Shown: in pieces, positions 54,046 to 63,500 of the stretch | Layout of the letters: each line of letters begins with the position of its first letter | Position numbering within the stretch: position 1 is the first letter of the stretch | Source: Subtercola vilae | GTDB taxonomy: Bacteria > Actinomycetota > Actinomycetes > Actinomycetales > Microbacteriaceae | Length of the DNA: 64,000 nt | Direction: 5' to 3' | Assembly: GCF_004923255.1 (NCBI RefSeq) | Contig: NZ_QYRT01000011.1 | Location: 40,978 to 104,977 of the forward strand | The notes under the pieces: model-generated | Database searches by the model: none | Told to the model about the DNA's origin: nothing | The model's input: only the letters and a program-made list of their open reading frames with translations | Made by a program: the position numbers and the translations under genes

Positions 54046-55497
54046 ATGAGACGCGCAAAGATCGTCGCCACCCTCGGGCCGGCGACCTCGTCATACGAGA
54101 ACATCCGGGCCATCATTGACGCCGGAGTTGATGTCTGCCGCATGAACCTCAGCCACGGTTCGTACGACGTACACGAAGGCATCTACGCCACCGTGCGCAA
54201 GGCGGCCGCAGACTCGGGTCGCGCCGTCGCGGTGCTGGTCGACCTGCAGGGCCCCAAGATCCGCCTCGGCAAGTTCGAGGGCGGCCCGTACTACCTGGCC
54301 CAGGGCGACATCTTCAAGATCACCACCGACGACGTTATCGGTACCCGTGAGCTCTCGGGCACCACGTTCAAGGGCCTGCCGCAAGACGTCGCCCCCGGCG
54401 ACTTCCTGCTGATCGACGATGGCAAGGTGAAGGTCAAGGTTCTCGAGACCGACGGTACCGTCGTCACGACCGAGGTCATCGTGGCCGGCAACGTGTCGAA
54501 CAACAAGGGCATCAACCTTCCCGGCGTCGCCGTGAACGTGCCTGCCCTGTCGGAGAAAGACGAAGCAGACCTCCGCTGGGGCCTCCGCCTCGGCGCCGAC
54601 CTCATCGCCCTCTCCTTCGTTCGCGACGCAGCAGACATCACCCGCGTGCACGAGATCATGGCAGAGGAGGGCCGCAAGGTTCCCGTCTGCGCGAAGATCG
54701 AGAAGCCGCAGGCCGTCGACAACCTCGAAGAGATCATCGATGCGTTCGACAGCATCATGGTCGCCCGCGGTGACCTCGGTGTCGAGCTTCCGCTTGAAGC
54801 CGTACCCATCGTGCAGAAGCGCGCCATCGAGCTGTCACGCCGCATGGCGAAGCCCGTCATCGTTGCAACGCAGATGCTCGAATCGATGATCTCGAGCCCC
54901 ATCCCGACCCGTGCCGAGACGTCTGACGTCGCGAACGCGGTGCTCGACGGCGCCGACGCGGTCATGCTCTCGGGCGAGACCAGCGTGGGGGAGTACCCCA
55001 TCATCACGGTGCAGACCATGGCACGCATCGTCGAGTCGACCGAGATCCACGGCCTCGAGCGCATCCCCGCGCTCGGCACCAAGCCGCGCACCCAGGCCGG
55101 CGCCATCACGCTCGCCGCAGCCGAGGTCGCCGACTTCGTCGGCGCGAAGTTCCTCGTGGTGTTCACCGAGTCGGGCGACTCGGTTCGCCGCATGACCCGG
55201 CTTCGGTCGAGCATCCCCATCATCGGGCTCACGCCTGAGGCGGGCATCCGCAACCGCATGGCACTCTCGTGGGGTGTCGAGTCGTACCTGGTCGCTCGCG
55301 TCAACCACACAGACCAGCTCATGGTTCAGGTCGATGACGTTCTGCTCGGAGAGAAACTGGCCGAGCTCGGTGACCGCGTGGTCGTCATCTCCGGTTCGCC
55401 TCCCGGAAAAGCCGGCACCACCAACGACATGCGCGTGCACATCATCGGTGAAGGCCACAACCCGCAGAAGCCCGACCCCGACGCGCTCGACCACTAG
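54046..55497 (+). CDS. pyk: Pyruvate kinase
   Basis: Last ATP-forming step of glycolysis: phosphoenolpyruvate plus ADP to pyruvate plus ATP. The 483-residue protein starts RRAKIVATLGPATSS. It has VCRMNLSHGSYDVH, LVDLQGPKIRLGKF, the active-site segment CAKIEKPQAVDNLEEI and MVARGDLGVELP. The C-terminal domain is complete. GGAG lies about 10 nt before the ATG. The 51 nt after gltD could hold a promoter, but none is clear. Confidence 0.98.
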   Translation: MRRAKIVATLGPATSSYENIRAIIDAGVDVCRMNLSHGSYDVHEGIYATVRKAAADSGRAVAVLVDLQGPKIRLGKFEGGPYYLAQGDIFKITTDDVIGTRELSGTTFKGLPQDVAPGDFLLIDDGKVKVKVLETDGTVVTTEVIVAGNVSNNKGINLPGVAVNVPALSEKDEADLRWGLRLGADLIALSFVRDAADITRVHEIMAEEGRKVPVCAKIEKPQAVDNLEEIIDAFDSIMVARGDLGVELPLEAVPIVQKRAIELSRRMAKPVIVATQMLESMISSPIPTRAETSDVANAVLDGADAVMLSGETSVGEYPIITVQTMARIVESTEIHGLERIPALGTKPRTQAGAITLAAAEVADFVGAKFLVVFTESGDSVRRMTRLRSSIPIIGLTPEAGIRNRMALSWGVESYLVARVNHTDQLMVQVDDVLLGEKLAELGDRVVVISGSPPGKAGTTNDMRVHIIGEGHNPQKPDPDALDH

Positions 55498-55526
55498 GTC
55501 TGCACATCGGCGATTCGAGTCGCACC

Positions 55527-55564
55527 ATGAAGGAGTCCGGCGTGAAAGCGTTGGGCTCCTTCAT
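55527..55564. promoter_or_regulatory. Hairpin covering the start region of the GH114-like lipoprotein gene
   Basis: ATGAAGGAGTCC pairs with GGGCTCCTTCAT (9 perfect pairs, one G-U, two more G-C) around a 14-nt loop. The 5' arm contains AAGGAG, the ribosome-binding site for GTG 55542, and the loop contains that GTG. It lies 29 nt after pyk. No T-run follows, so translational control is as likely as termination. Confidence 0.6.
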
Positions 55565-56486
55565 GGTTTGCTGCGGGGTGGTTGTGGTGGCGCTGACCGG
55601 GTGCGCCGGGGGAGAACCGGTGTCAGGCAGTACGTCGGCGTCTGCGTCAGCATCTACATCTACATCTACATCGGCATCTACGTCGGCTACGTCGCCGGCG
55701 AGCTCGAGCCCCGCAGCAGGCATTGCACTCCCGCCTGCCGGGGCACCGGCCGACTACCAGCTGGGCGGGGCATTCCCTCCGGCTTCCGCTGTGATGGTCG
55801 TCACCCGCGATAGCACTGCGCCGCCGGCTCCGGGCCTCTATTCGATCTGCTACGTCAACGCCTTTCAGAGCCAGCCCGGCGTCGACTGGCCGAGCGCGCT
55901 GGTGCTGCACGACGCATCTGGAGCCCCCCTTCGCGACCCCGGCTGGCCCGACGAGTCGATCTTCGACACCTCGACTGCCGCCAATCGCACCGAACTGCTT
56001 GCGCGTCTCACCGCCACGGTTTCCGGATGCTCGGCCGCCGGCTACCGCGCCGTGGAGTTCGACAACCTCGACTCGTACACCCGCTCGAACGGTGCCCTCA
56101 CCGTCGACGACGCCCTGGCGTTCGCCACGCAGCTCGTGACCCTCGCCCACACGAACAACCTGGCTGCGGGGCAGAAGAACGCCCCCGATCTCGCCGCCCG
56201 CGCCCACAGCGCTGCCGGGTTCGACTTCGCTGTAGCAGAGGAGTGCATCCGCTTCGCCGAGTGCGAGGCGTACGCTGCTGTCTACGGAGAGAATGTCATC
56301 GACATCGAATACGCCGAGAATCTCGGGGGCTCCGGCGGCGCTGGCGCGGCCTCAAGCACAGATCTCACCGCGGCCATTGCTCACGTCTGTGCAACTTCGC
56401 CGAGGCCCCGCAGCACAATGGTGCGAGACCACAGCCTCACGGCGCCCGGTTCGGCCACCTTCGTAGACCAGAGCTGTGCTCCGTGA
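55542..56486 (+). CDS. GH114-like (endo-alpha-1,4-polygalactosaminidase family) lipoprotein
   Basis: Predicted surface lipoprotein of 314 residues. The signal sequence (GSFMVCCGVVVVALTGC) ends in a lipobox LTGC with C21. A Ser-Ala-Thr linker follows, encoded partly by repeated ATCTAC hexamers (about 55651-55680). The barrel resembles the GH114 family: DYQLGGAFPP, GLYSICYVNAFQSQPG, WPDESIFDTSTAANR, RAVEFDNLDSYTRS, GQKNAPDLA and FAVAEECIRFAECEAY hold the conserved acids. The substrate is unproved. GTG 55542 fits AAGGAG at 6-nt spacing. The in-frame ATG 55527 would place that site inside the gene. Confidence 0.85.
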   Translation: MKALGSFMVCCGVVVVALTGCAGGEPVSGSTSASASASTSTSTSASTSATSPASSSPAAGIALPPAGAPADYQLGGAFPPASAVMVVTRDSTAPPAPGLYSICYVNAFQSQPGVDWPSALVLHDASGAPLRDPGWPDESIFDTSTAANRTELLARLTATVSGCSAAGYRAVEFDNLDSYTRSNGALTVDDALAFATQLVTLAHTNNLAAGQKNAPDLAARAHSAAGFDFAVAEECIRFAECEAYAAVYGENVIDIEYAENLGGSGGAGAASSTDLTAAIAHVCATSPRPRSTMVRDHSLTAPGSATFVDQSCAP

Positions 56487-56493
56487 CGTTGAG

Positions 56494-56574
56494 TACCGGT
56501 GGTGGGACTCGAACCCACACGTTTTGCAACAACGCATTTTGAGTGCGCCGCGTCTACCATTCCGCCACACCGGC
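56494..56574 (-). tRNA. tRNA-Leu (anticodon CAA)
   Basis: The minus strand folds as a cloverleaf. The acceptor GCCGGTG pairs with CACCGGT. The anticodon stem GCGCA/TGCGT encloses the loop CTCAAAA with anticodon CAA (56539-56541), which reads UUG. A long variable arm precedes the T-arm GTGGG-TTCGAGT-CCCAC. The discriminator is A, and the 3' CCA is not encoded. It is opposite in direction to its neighbours and lies 8 nt after the lipoprotein gene. Confidence 0.96.
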
Positions 56575-56595
56575 TCGCGTCAACATTCACAAGAA

Positions 56596-56606
56596 TACCG
56601 TAGGGT
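56596..56606 (+). promoter_or_regulatory. Overlapping -10 elements before the ANTAR regulator gene
   Basis: TACCGT (56596-56601) ends 6 nt before an in-frame GTG at 56608. TAGGGT (56601-56606) ends 7 nt before GTG 56614. Either arrangement gives a leaderless transcript. No ribosome-binding site is visible. Confidence 0.5.
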
Positions 56607-56613
56607 TGTGTTT

Positions 56614-57219
56614 GTGACTGACCAACCCGCGTCGACTCCCGCACCCCGTCGTGTGGTTGTTGCAGAAGACGAATCCCTTATCCGCCTCGACATCGTCGAG
56701 ATTCTCCGTGACAACGGTTTTGAAGTTGTAGGAGAAGCGGGCGACGGCGAGACCGCTGTCGCGCTTGCGACCGAACTTCGCCCCGACCTCGTCATCATGG
56801 ATGTCAAGATGCCGCTTCTCGATGGCATCTCGGCAGCCGAGAGGCTCAGCAAGGGTCACATCGCCCCCGTCGTGCTGCTCACCGCCTTCAGCCAGAAAGA
56901 ACTGGTCGAGCGGGCAACCGAAGCCGGCGCCCTCGCCTACGTGGTGAAGCCGTTCACGCCGAGCGACCTGCTGCCGGCCATCGAGATCGCGCTCTCGCGT
57001 TACACCCAGATCATCACGCTCGAGGCCGAGGTCGCCGACCTGGTCGAGCGCTTCGAGACCCGCAAGCTCGTCGACCGGGCCAAGGGCCTGCTCAACGAGA
57101 AGATGGGGCTCACCGAGCCTGAGGCGTTCCGGTGGATCCAGAAGGCCTCCATGGATCGCCGGCTCACCATGCACGATGTGGCCCAGGCCATCATCGAGCA
57201 GCTGTCGGTCAAGAAGTAG
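56614..57219 (+). CDS. pdtaR: Response regulator with C-terminal ANTAR RNA-binding domain (PdtaR-like)
   Basis: A 201-residue two-domain regulator. The receiver domain has the acidic pair in VVVAEDESLIRLD, the phospho-acceptor Asp in LVIMDVKMPLLDG and the conserved Lys in YVVKPFTPSDL. A short coiled coil (EAEVADLVERFETRKLVDRA) leads into the ANTAR domain (KGLLNEKMGLTEPEAFRWIQ), which binds paired hairpins in RNA and prevents termination. No sensor kinase is adjacent, as for mycobacterial PdtaR. GTG 56608 would add two residues. Confidence 0.9.
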   Translation: MTDQPASTPAPRRVVVAEDESLIRLDIVEILRDNGFEVVGEAGDGETAVALATELRPDLVIMDVKMPLLDGISAAERLSKGHIAPVVLLTAFSQKELVERATEAGALAYVVKPFTPSDLLPAIEIALSRYTQIITLEAEVADLVERFETRKLVDRAKGLLNEKMGLTEPEAFRWIQKASMDRRLTMHDVAQAIIEQLSVKK

Positions 57220-57259
57220 CCGCAGAGGCACCGGCAACGGCCGCACGCTTCAGAGCCTC

Positions 57260-57703
57260 ATGACGACACCACCCGGCACCGGGCATCCGGATGCCCTGAC
57301 CCCCCTCGACATGACCGAACTGTTCGGGCGCGGCAGTGGCGCCCTGGCCGAGAAGATGGGCATCGAGTTTCTCGAGCTGAGCCCTGAACGCTCGGTCGCG
57401 ACCATGCCGGTCGAGGGCAACACACAGCCGTTCGGCGTGGTGCACGGGGGTGCGTACGTGGTGCTCGCCGAGAGCCTCGGGTCGTTCGCTGCGAACATCT
57501 TCGCGGGCGAGGGCCGACTGGCCATGGGCATCGAGATCAACGCGAGCCACACGGGCTCGGCGTCGGCCGGTGTCGTCACCGGAGTGTGCACGGCCATCAA
57601 GCTCGGGCGAAACCTCACGGTGCACGAAATCGTCGTCTCCGACGAGGCCGGGCGGCGGCTTTCAACCGTTCGCATCACGAATTTTCTGCGCGACCTTCCG
57701 TAG
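57260..57703 (+). CDS. Hotdog-fold thioesterase (PaaI/MenI-like)
   Basis: A 147-residue hotdog protein that probably hydrolyses an acyl-CoA thioester. MGIEFLELSPERSVATMPVEGN and TQPFGVVHGGAYVVLAESLGS, cited as landmarks, hold the HGG motif and catalytic Glu. NASHTGSASAGVVTGVCTAI completes the pattern of 1,4-dihydroxy-2-naphthoyl-CoA thioesterase (menaquinone synthesis) and phenylacetyl-CoA thioesterases. The substrate cannot be decided here because no men or paa genes are nearby. ATG 57260 lacks a good ribosome-binding site. polA starts 46 nt downstream. Confidence 0.88.
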   Translation: MTTPPGTGHPDALTPLDMTELFGRGSGALAEKMGIEFLELSPERSVATMPVEGNTQPFGVVHGGAYVVLAESLGSFAANIFAGEGRLAMGIEINASHTGSASAGVVTGVCTAIKLGRNLTVHEIVVSDEAGRRLSTVRITNFLRDLP

Positions 57704-57737
57704 GTCGAGAGCCCCACGGGGTGTCGGAGCCCGCTAG

Positions 57738-57743
57738 TAGGCT
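57738..57743 (+). promoter_or_regulatory. -10 element of a probable leaderless polA promoter
   Basis: TAGGCT ends exactly 6 nt before the polA GTG, and no ribosome-binding site is present. This is the same layout as at rarA and hisE. Confidence 0.55.
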
Positions 57744-57749
57744 GGGGCT

Positions 57750-60446
57750 GTGCCTGACAACGTTCCCCCCACTCTTCTGCTCATCGACGGTCATTCGCTG
57801 GCGTTCCGTGCCTTCTACGCTCTGCCGGTCGACAGTTTTCAGACCCGCGACGGGCAGCACACCAACGCCATTCACGGCTTCATCTCCATGCTGCTCAACC
57901 TGCTGAAAAACGAGAAGCCCACACACCTGGCAGTTGCGTTCGATATCTCTCGGTTCTCCTTTCGTACGCGTGAATACCCCGAGTACAAGGGCACCCGCGG
58001 TGAGACCCCGGCCGAGTTCATCGGCCAGATTCCCCTGCTCAAAGATGTACTGCATGCCATGAACATCGAAACCCTCGAAAAAGAAGACTTCGAGGCCGAC
58101 GACATTCTCGCAACCCTCGCCCGACAGGGCTCTGAGCAGGGCTTTCGCGTGTTGGTCGTCTCGGGCGACCGCGACGCCATTCAGCTCGTGACCGATGACG
58201 TCACCCTGCTGTACCCGTCACGCCAGGGCGTGACAGACCTCACCCGGTACGACCGTGACAAGGTCTTCGAGCGCTACGGTATCGAGCCGCACCAGTACCC
58301 CGAGATCGCCGCGCTGGTGGGCGAGACGAGCGACAACCTGCCCGGCATTCCGAAGGTCGGCGAGAAGACCGCCGTCAAGTGGCTGAACCAGTTCGGCAGT
58401 CTCGACGAGATTCTTCGCCGCTCCGACGAGATCGGCGGCAAGGTGGGCGAGAGCCTCCGCGAATTCCAGGAGAATGCGGTGCGCAACCGCCGGCTGAACC
58501 GGCTGCTCACCGATGTCGAGCTGGGCGCAGGCCCCGCCGACTTCGACCGCAAGCCCGTCAACGAGCAGGCCGTGCGCGATCTGTTCGCGCGCCTTGAGTT
58601 TCGCACGCTGCTCGAGCGGGTGTTCAAACTCGACGGCATCACGGTCGACGGGGGTGGGGCATCCGGTGGCGGCGGGGCTGGCTCTGCTGGCTCACTCATC
58701 GACGAGCAGGCCGTCGTCGTACCGGTGCCGAGCAACGAGCTCGACGAAGAGCTCGGCGCGTGGCTCACCCGGCACAGCGCCGCCGAGCCGTTCGGGCTCG
58801 CCTTGTCGGCCGAGATACTGGATGGCCGGCCCATCGGCTTCGGAGTCGCCGCCTCCGACGCGGCCGTGTTTGTGCCCTGGTCGCCCGACAGCCGCGACTA
58901 CCTGCCGTTCGAGAACTGGCTGGCCAGCGATTCGCCGAAGATCATGCACGGCGCGAAACACCAGATCAAAGCGATGATCTCGGCAGGGCTCCCGACCACG
59001 GGCATCACTTTCGACACGTCGATCGCTGCGTGGCTGCTGAAATCCGACGGTACCCCGCCCACTTTGGCCGACCTCGTCGACCGGCAGCTCGGCGAGACCC
59101 TGCCGACCCCTGACCCCAACCAGCTCGTACCCGACGACGACTCGGTCATCGGTCCGGCCGTACAGGCCTGGTACATCGGCCGCGTCGCCCGCGCCCTGAA
59201 CGAGCGGCTCGACGAGGGCTCACGATCGGTACTCGTCGACATCGAGATGCCCGTGCTCGCGGTACTCGCGCAGATGGAGCTCGACGGCGTCGCCGTCAGC
59301 CATGCGCAGCTCTCCGAACTCTCGGGCGAGCTGAGCACACGCGCCAACGCCCTCGCTGCCGAAGCGTTCGCCATCATCGAGCGGGAGATCAACCTCGGGT
59401 CGCCCAAGCAGATCCAGGAGGTGCTCTTCGAGCAGCTCGGTATGCCCAAGACCCGGGCCACGAAGACGGGGTACTCGACCGATGCCGTGTCGCTGGCCGA
59501 TCTGCAGGCGAGCTCGCCGCATCCGTTTCTCGACCTGCTGTTGTCACACCGCGACGCCACGAAGCTCAACCAGATCGTCGAGACACTCGACAAGTCGATC
59601 GCGTCCGATCGGCGCATCCACACGACCTACGTGCAGACCGGCAGCTCCACCGGTCGTATCTCCTCGACCGACCCGAACCTGCAGAACATCCCGGTTCGCA
59701 CCGAGGAGGGCCGCCGCATCCGCGAGGCCTTCATGGTGGGCGAGAGCTTCGAGACCCTGCTCACGACCGACTACTCGCAGATCGAGATGCGCATCATGGC
59801 GCACCTCTCCGAAGACGAGGGGCTCATCGCCGCGTTCCAGTCGGGCGAAGACCTGCACCGGTTCGTCGGCGCGCGCATCTTCGGTGTCGAGCCGGCCGAT
59901 GTCAGCTCGGCGATGCGATCGAAGGTGAAGGCCATGTCGTACGGTCTTGCCTATGGCCTCTCGGCGTTCGGCCTGTCGAAACAGCTGCGCATTCCCACCT
60001 CCGAAGCCAAACAGCTGATGAGCGACTACTTCGAACGTTTCGGCGCAGTGCGCGACTACCTCCGGAACGTAGTGGTTCAGGCGCGCGAAGACGGTTACAC
60101 CGAGACCATCTTCGGGCGTCGCCGTATGTTCCCCGACCTGAACAGCCCCAACCGGGTGCTGCGAGACAACGCCGAACGGGCGGCGCTGAACGCGCCCATC
60201 CAGGGCACGGCCGCCGACATCCTGAAGATCGCCATGGTGAACATCGCGGCCGACCTGCAGGTGCACCAGCTGAAGTCGCGCATGCTGCTGCAGGTGCACG
60301 ACGAGCTGGTCTTCGACGTGTACCCCGGCGAGTGGAACGAACTGGCCGCCATCGTGACCGCCCGCATGTCGACCGCGGCCGAACTGAAGGTTCCGCTCGA
60401 CGTGCAGCTCGGTCGCGGGCAGAACTGGAACGAGGCGGCGCACTAG
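57750..60446 (+). CDS. polA: DNA polymerase I
   Basis: Repair and Okazaki-fragment polymerase, 898 residues. The N-terminal 5'-3' exonuclease domain has LLIDGHSLAFRAFYAL and DFEADDILATLA with VVSGDRDAIQLV. The central 3'-5' exonuclease fold lacks the DxE catalytic acids (GLALSAEILDGRP is in that place), so proofreading is predicted absent, as known for mycobacterial PolA. Polymerase motifs A (DYSQIEMRIMAHLSEDEG), B (RSKVKAMSYGLAYGLSAFG) and C (QVHDELVFDV) are intact. A Gly-Ala linker sits near residue 310. dnaE2 converges from the other strand. Confidence 0.98.
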   Translation: MPDNVPPTLLLIDGHSLAFRAFYALPVDSFQTRDGQHTNAIHGFISMLLNLLKNEKPTHLAVAFDISRFSFRTREYPEYKGTRGETPAEFIGQIPLLKDVLHAMNIETLEKEDFEADDILATLARQGSEQGFRVLVVSGDRDAIQLVTDDVTLLYPSRQGVTDLTRYDRDKVFERYGIEPHQYPEIAALVGETSDNLPGIPKVGEKTAVKWLNQFGSLDEILRRSDEIGGKVGESLREFQENAVRNRRLNRLLTDVELGAGPADFDRKPVNEQAVRDLFARLEFRTLLERVFKLDGITVDGGGASGGGGAGSAGSLIDEQAVVVPVPSNELDEELGAWLTRHSAAEPFGLALSAEILDGRPIGFGVAASDAAVFVPWSPDSRDYLPFENWLASDSPKIMHGAKHQIKAMISAGLPTTGITFDTSIAAWLLKSDGTPPTLADLVDRQLGETLPTPDPNQLVPDDDSVIGPAVQAWYIGRVARALNERLDEGSRSVLVDIEMPVLAVLAQMELDGVAVSHAQLSELSGELSTRANALAAEAFAIIEREINLGSPKQIQEVLFEQLGMPKTRATKTGYSTDAVSLADLQASSPHPFLDLLLSHRDATKLNQIVETLDKSIASDRRIHTTYVQTGSSTGRISSTDPNLQNIPVRTEEGRRIREAFMVGESFETLLTTDYSQIEMRIMAHLSEDEGLIAAFQSGEDLHRFVGARIFGVEPADVSSAMRSKVKAMSYGLAYGLSAFGLSKQLRIPTSEAKQLMSDYFERFGAVRDYLRNVVVQAREDGYTETIFGRRRMFPDLNSPNRVLRDNAERAALNAPIQGTAADILKIAMVNIAADLQVHQLKSRMLLQVHDELVFDVYPGEWNELAAIVTARMSTAAELKVPLDVQLGRGQNWNEAAH

Positions 60447-60482
60447 GTTCCGCCGCCGCGTTGTCGCCGCGCTCTCCGCTGC

Positions 60483-60545
60483 CGTTGAGGTACGGGTTTT
60501 GCCCGGTTTGCGACGGTGCAGGTGCGCAAAACCCGTACCTCAACG
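60483..60545. repeat. 20-bp perfect inverted repeat between polA and dnaE2
   Basis: Arms 60483-60502 and 60526-60545 are exact reverse complements (CGTTGAGGTACGGGTTTTGC on the left), with a 23-nt spacer. It lies in the 149-nt gap between convergent genes. On each strand the 5' arm ends in a short T-run rather than the 3' side, so it is not a classic intrinsic terminator. Short GCGAAGG and GACGTGC direct repeats follow at about 60554-60583. Confidence 0.88.
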
Positions 60546-60595
60546 ATCAGTCGAGCGAAGGGCGAAGGGCGACGTGCGACGTGCGGCTCGGCCGG

Positions 60596-63500
60596 TCAGC
60601 GAAAGTCGCGGGAGCGAGTGGGGGCGCCGAGCGGCAGCAGCTCGAAGCGGTCAGCGATGAGGTTCAGGATGCCTTCGGGCGAGCGCTCGATGATGCCGCG
60701 CACGATCATCGCCGGCGCCTCCCGCGCTACCCGGCGGTAGCGATCCCACACTCCCACGCTGCAGATCACGTTCAGGATGCCCGTCTCGTCTTCGAGGTTC
60801 ACGAAGGTCATTCCGCTCGCCGTTGCCGGCCGCTGCCGGTGCGTCACCACACCGCCCACCTCGATGCGCCGCCCATTTTCGGTGGTCATCAGCGCAGAGA
60901 TCGGCAGGGCACCCCGATCGCTCAACAGTTCTCTCGAATGCGACACCGGATGATCGTCGGGCGAGATGCCTGTGCTCCAGAGGTCGTAGATCACCTGCTC
61001 GGTGGGGCTCAACATCGGCAGCAGCGGCGGCTGAACGCTGACGAACGTGCCCGGCAGGTATTCGGACTTGTCTTGCGCGGCGTTGCCCGCCTCCCACAGC
61101 GCCTCGCGCCGGGTGAGGTTGAGGCTGGTGAACGCCCCCGCCGACGCGAGGGCCTCCATCTGCGTGGTGTTCAGATCGTTGCGCCGGGCCACGTCGGCCA
61201 TGCTGCGGTAGGGGCCGCCGCGGTCGCGTTCGGCGACGATACGCTGGCCCACCTTCTCGCCGATGGAGGTGATATCGGCGAGGCCCAGCCGCACATCGAG
61301 GGTGCCGTCGCGTCGGTGCCGAGCGGTGTGAACTGCGACGTCGGCGGCGGCAACGGCATCGCGGTCGAACTTCCCGCTGACCGGAGGCTGCTCGAACACG
61401 GCGCAGGCGGGCATACCGGTGGGGGTAACGAGATTGGTGGCGGAGTCCGGTGCCTGCCGCGGCTCGAGCCCCGCCTGAACGCCGGAGCGCTGAATGTCGG
61501 GTCGGTGCACCACAACGCCGTGCCGACGAGCATCCGCCACCAGGGTCTGCGGCGAGTAGAAGCCCATGGGTTGGGCGCGCAGCAGTGACGCCAGAAACGC
61601 GGCGGGGTAGTGCAGCTTGAACCACGAGCTCGCATAGACGAGCAGGGCGAAGCTGTTCGAATGGCTTTCGGCGAACCCGAAGTTCGCGAAGGCCTCGATC
61701 TTCTGGTAGATCTCTTCGGCCACATCGGGTTCGATGCCGTTCTCGGCCATTCCGGCGAAGAGTTTCTCCTTCAGCGACGAGATCTTCTCGATACCGCGCT
61801 TCGACCCCATGGCCCGGCGCAGCAGGTCGGCGTCTTCGGGTGTGCAGTTACCCACCGCCTGCGCGACCTGCATGAGCTGCTCTTGAAACAGCGGCACCCC
61901 TAGCGTTCGTTCGAGAGATTCTTGCATCGACGGGTGCAGGTAGGTAACGGGTTCGAGGCCCAGTTTGCGCCGGATGTACGGATGCACGGCTCCGCCCTGA
62001 ATCGGCCCCGGGCGAATCAGCGCGATCTCCACCACGAGGTCGTAGAACCGGCGCGGCTGCAGTCTCGGCAGCGTGCCCATCTGCGCCCGGCTCTCGACCT
62101 GGAAGACGCCGATGGAGTCGGCCCGGCAGAGCATGTCGTACACGCCCTCTTCTTCTTTGGGAATGTTCTTGAGGTTCCAGTCTTCGCCGAGGTTCTCGCG
62201 CACGAGGTCGAACGAGTGCTGCAGGGCCGAGAGCATGCCGAGGCCCAGCAGGTCGAACTTCACGAGGCCCATCCAGGCGCAGTCGTCTTTGTCCCACTGC
62301 AGAACGGTTCGGCCATCCATTCGCCCGTTCTCGATAGGGCAGACCTCACCCACGGGTCGGTCGGTGAGCACCATTCCTCCCGAATGAATGCCCATGTGGC
62401 GTGGAAACTTCAGCACCTGCTCGGCCAGCCCCACGACCGCCGGAGGAATATCGTGGTCTTGCGTGGCGATCGCAGGGCCCCAGCGCTCGATCTGCTTCGA
62501 CCACGCGTCTTGCTGCCCGGGGCTGTGCCCCAGCGCCTTCGCCATGTCGCGCACCGCGAACTTGGGCCGGTAGGTGATGACGTTCGCCACCTGGGCAGCA
62601 TTGCGGCGACCGTACTTCGTATAGACGTACTGGATGACCTCCTCCCGTCTGCCCGAATCGAAATCCACATCGATGTCGGGCTCTTCGTCACGCAGGCTCG
62701 ACAGAAACCGCTCGAATGGCAGCTTGAAGAAAATGGAGTCGACCGCGGTGATGTCGAGAATGAAGCACACCGCAGAGTTGGCCGCCGAGCCCCGGCCCTG
62801 GCAGAGAATTCCCTGCTCCCGGGCGTGGCGCACGATGTCCCATACGATCAGAAAGTAGCCGGGAAAGTCTTTTTGCTCGATGACTGCCAGCTCGCTCTCG
62901 ATTCGCTGGCGGTCGGCGGCGGTTGCGTGCGGGTAATGGCTCGCCATGTTCTCGTCGACCAGGTGACGCAGGTACGACATGGGCGTGTGCCCCTCGGGAA
63001 CCTCCTGCCGAGGCAGCCGTGGTTTCGCCGTGCGCAGCTGAAACGACAGGTCATCGGCCACCTCGACCGTTCGTTCGACAACCCCCGGGTAACGGCCGAA
63101 GCGCGCCGCCATCTCGGCGCCCGAGCGCAGGTGCGACCCGGCCGAAGCCGGCAGCCACCCCTCGAGGTCATCGAGGCTGCGGCGGGCCCGTACGGCCGCC
63201 AGTGCCTGCGCAAGCGGAAACTGTTTTGGCGTCGCGTAATGCACATTGCCGGTCGCCACCGCGTTGACCTTGTGTTTGAGAGCCAACTCATAGAGCGCAT
63301 CGTTCGCGTCGCTGTCGAGCGGATTACCGTGGTCGAACAGTTCGACCAGTACGTTGTCGCGCCCGAACAGAGCCACGAGTCGGTCGAGTTCGCGCGACGC
63401 ACCGGGCAGCCCCTCTGCCTCGAGCGCCTGCCGCACGGCACCTTTGCGGCAGCCGGTCAGCACGGTCCATGCGACGCTTCCGGATGCCCGGGGTGAGCCC

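Noticed and set aside
58650..59100. Missing proofreading residues in PolA as a novelty
   Set aside because: Loss of 3'-5' exonuclease residues is already known for actinobacterial PolA.
61922..63496. 524-codon plus-strand open frame inside dnaE2
   Set aside because: It is fully antisense to an intact DnaE2 with all motifs, and its translation looks like reverse-frame composition.
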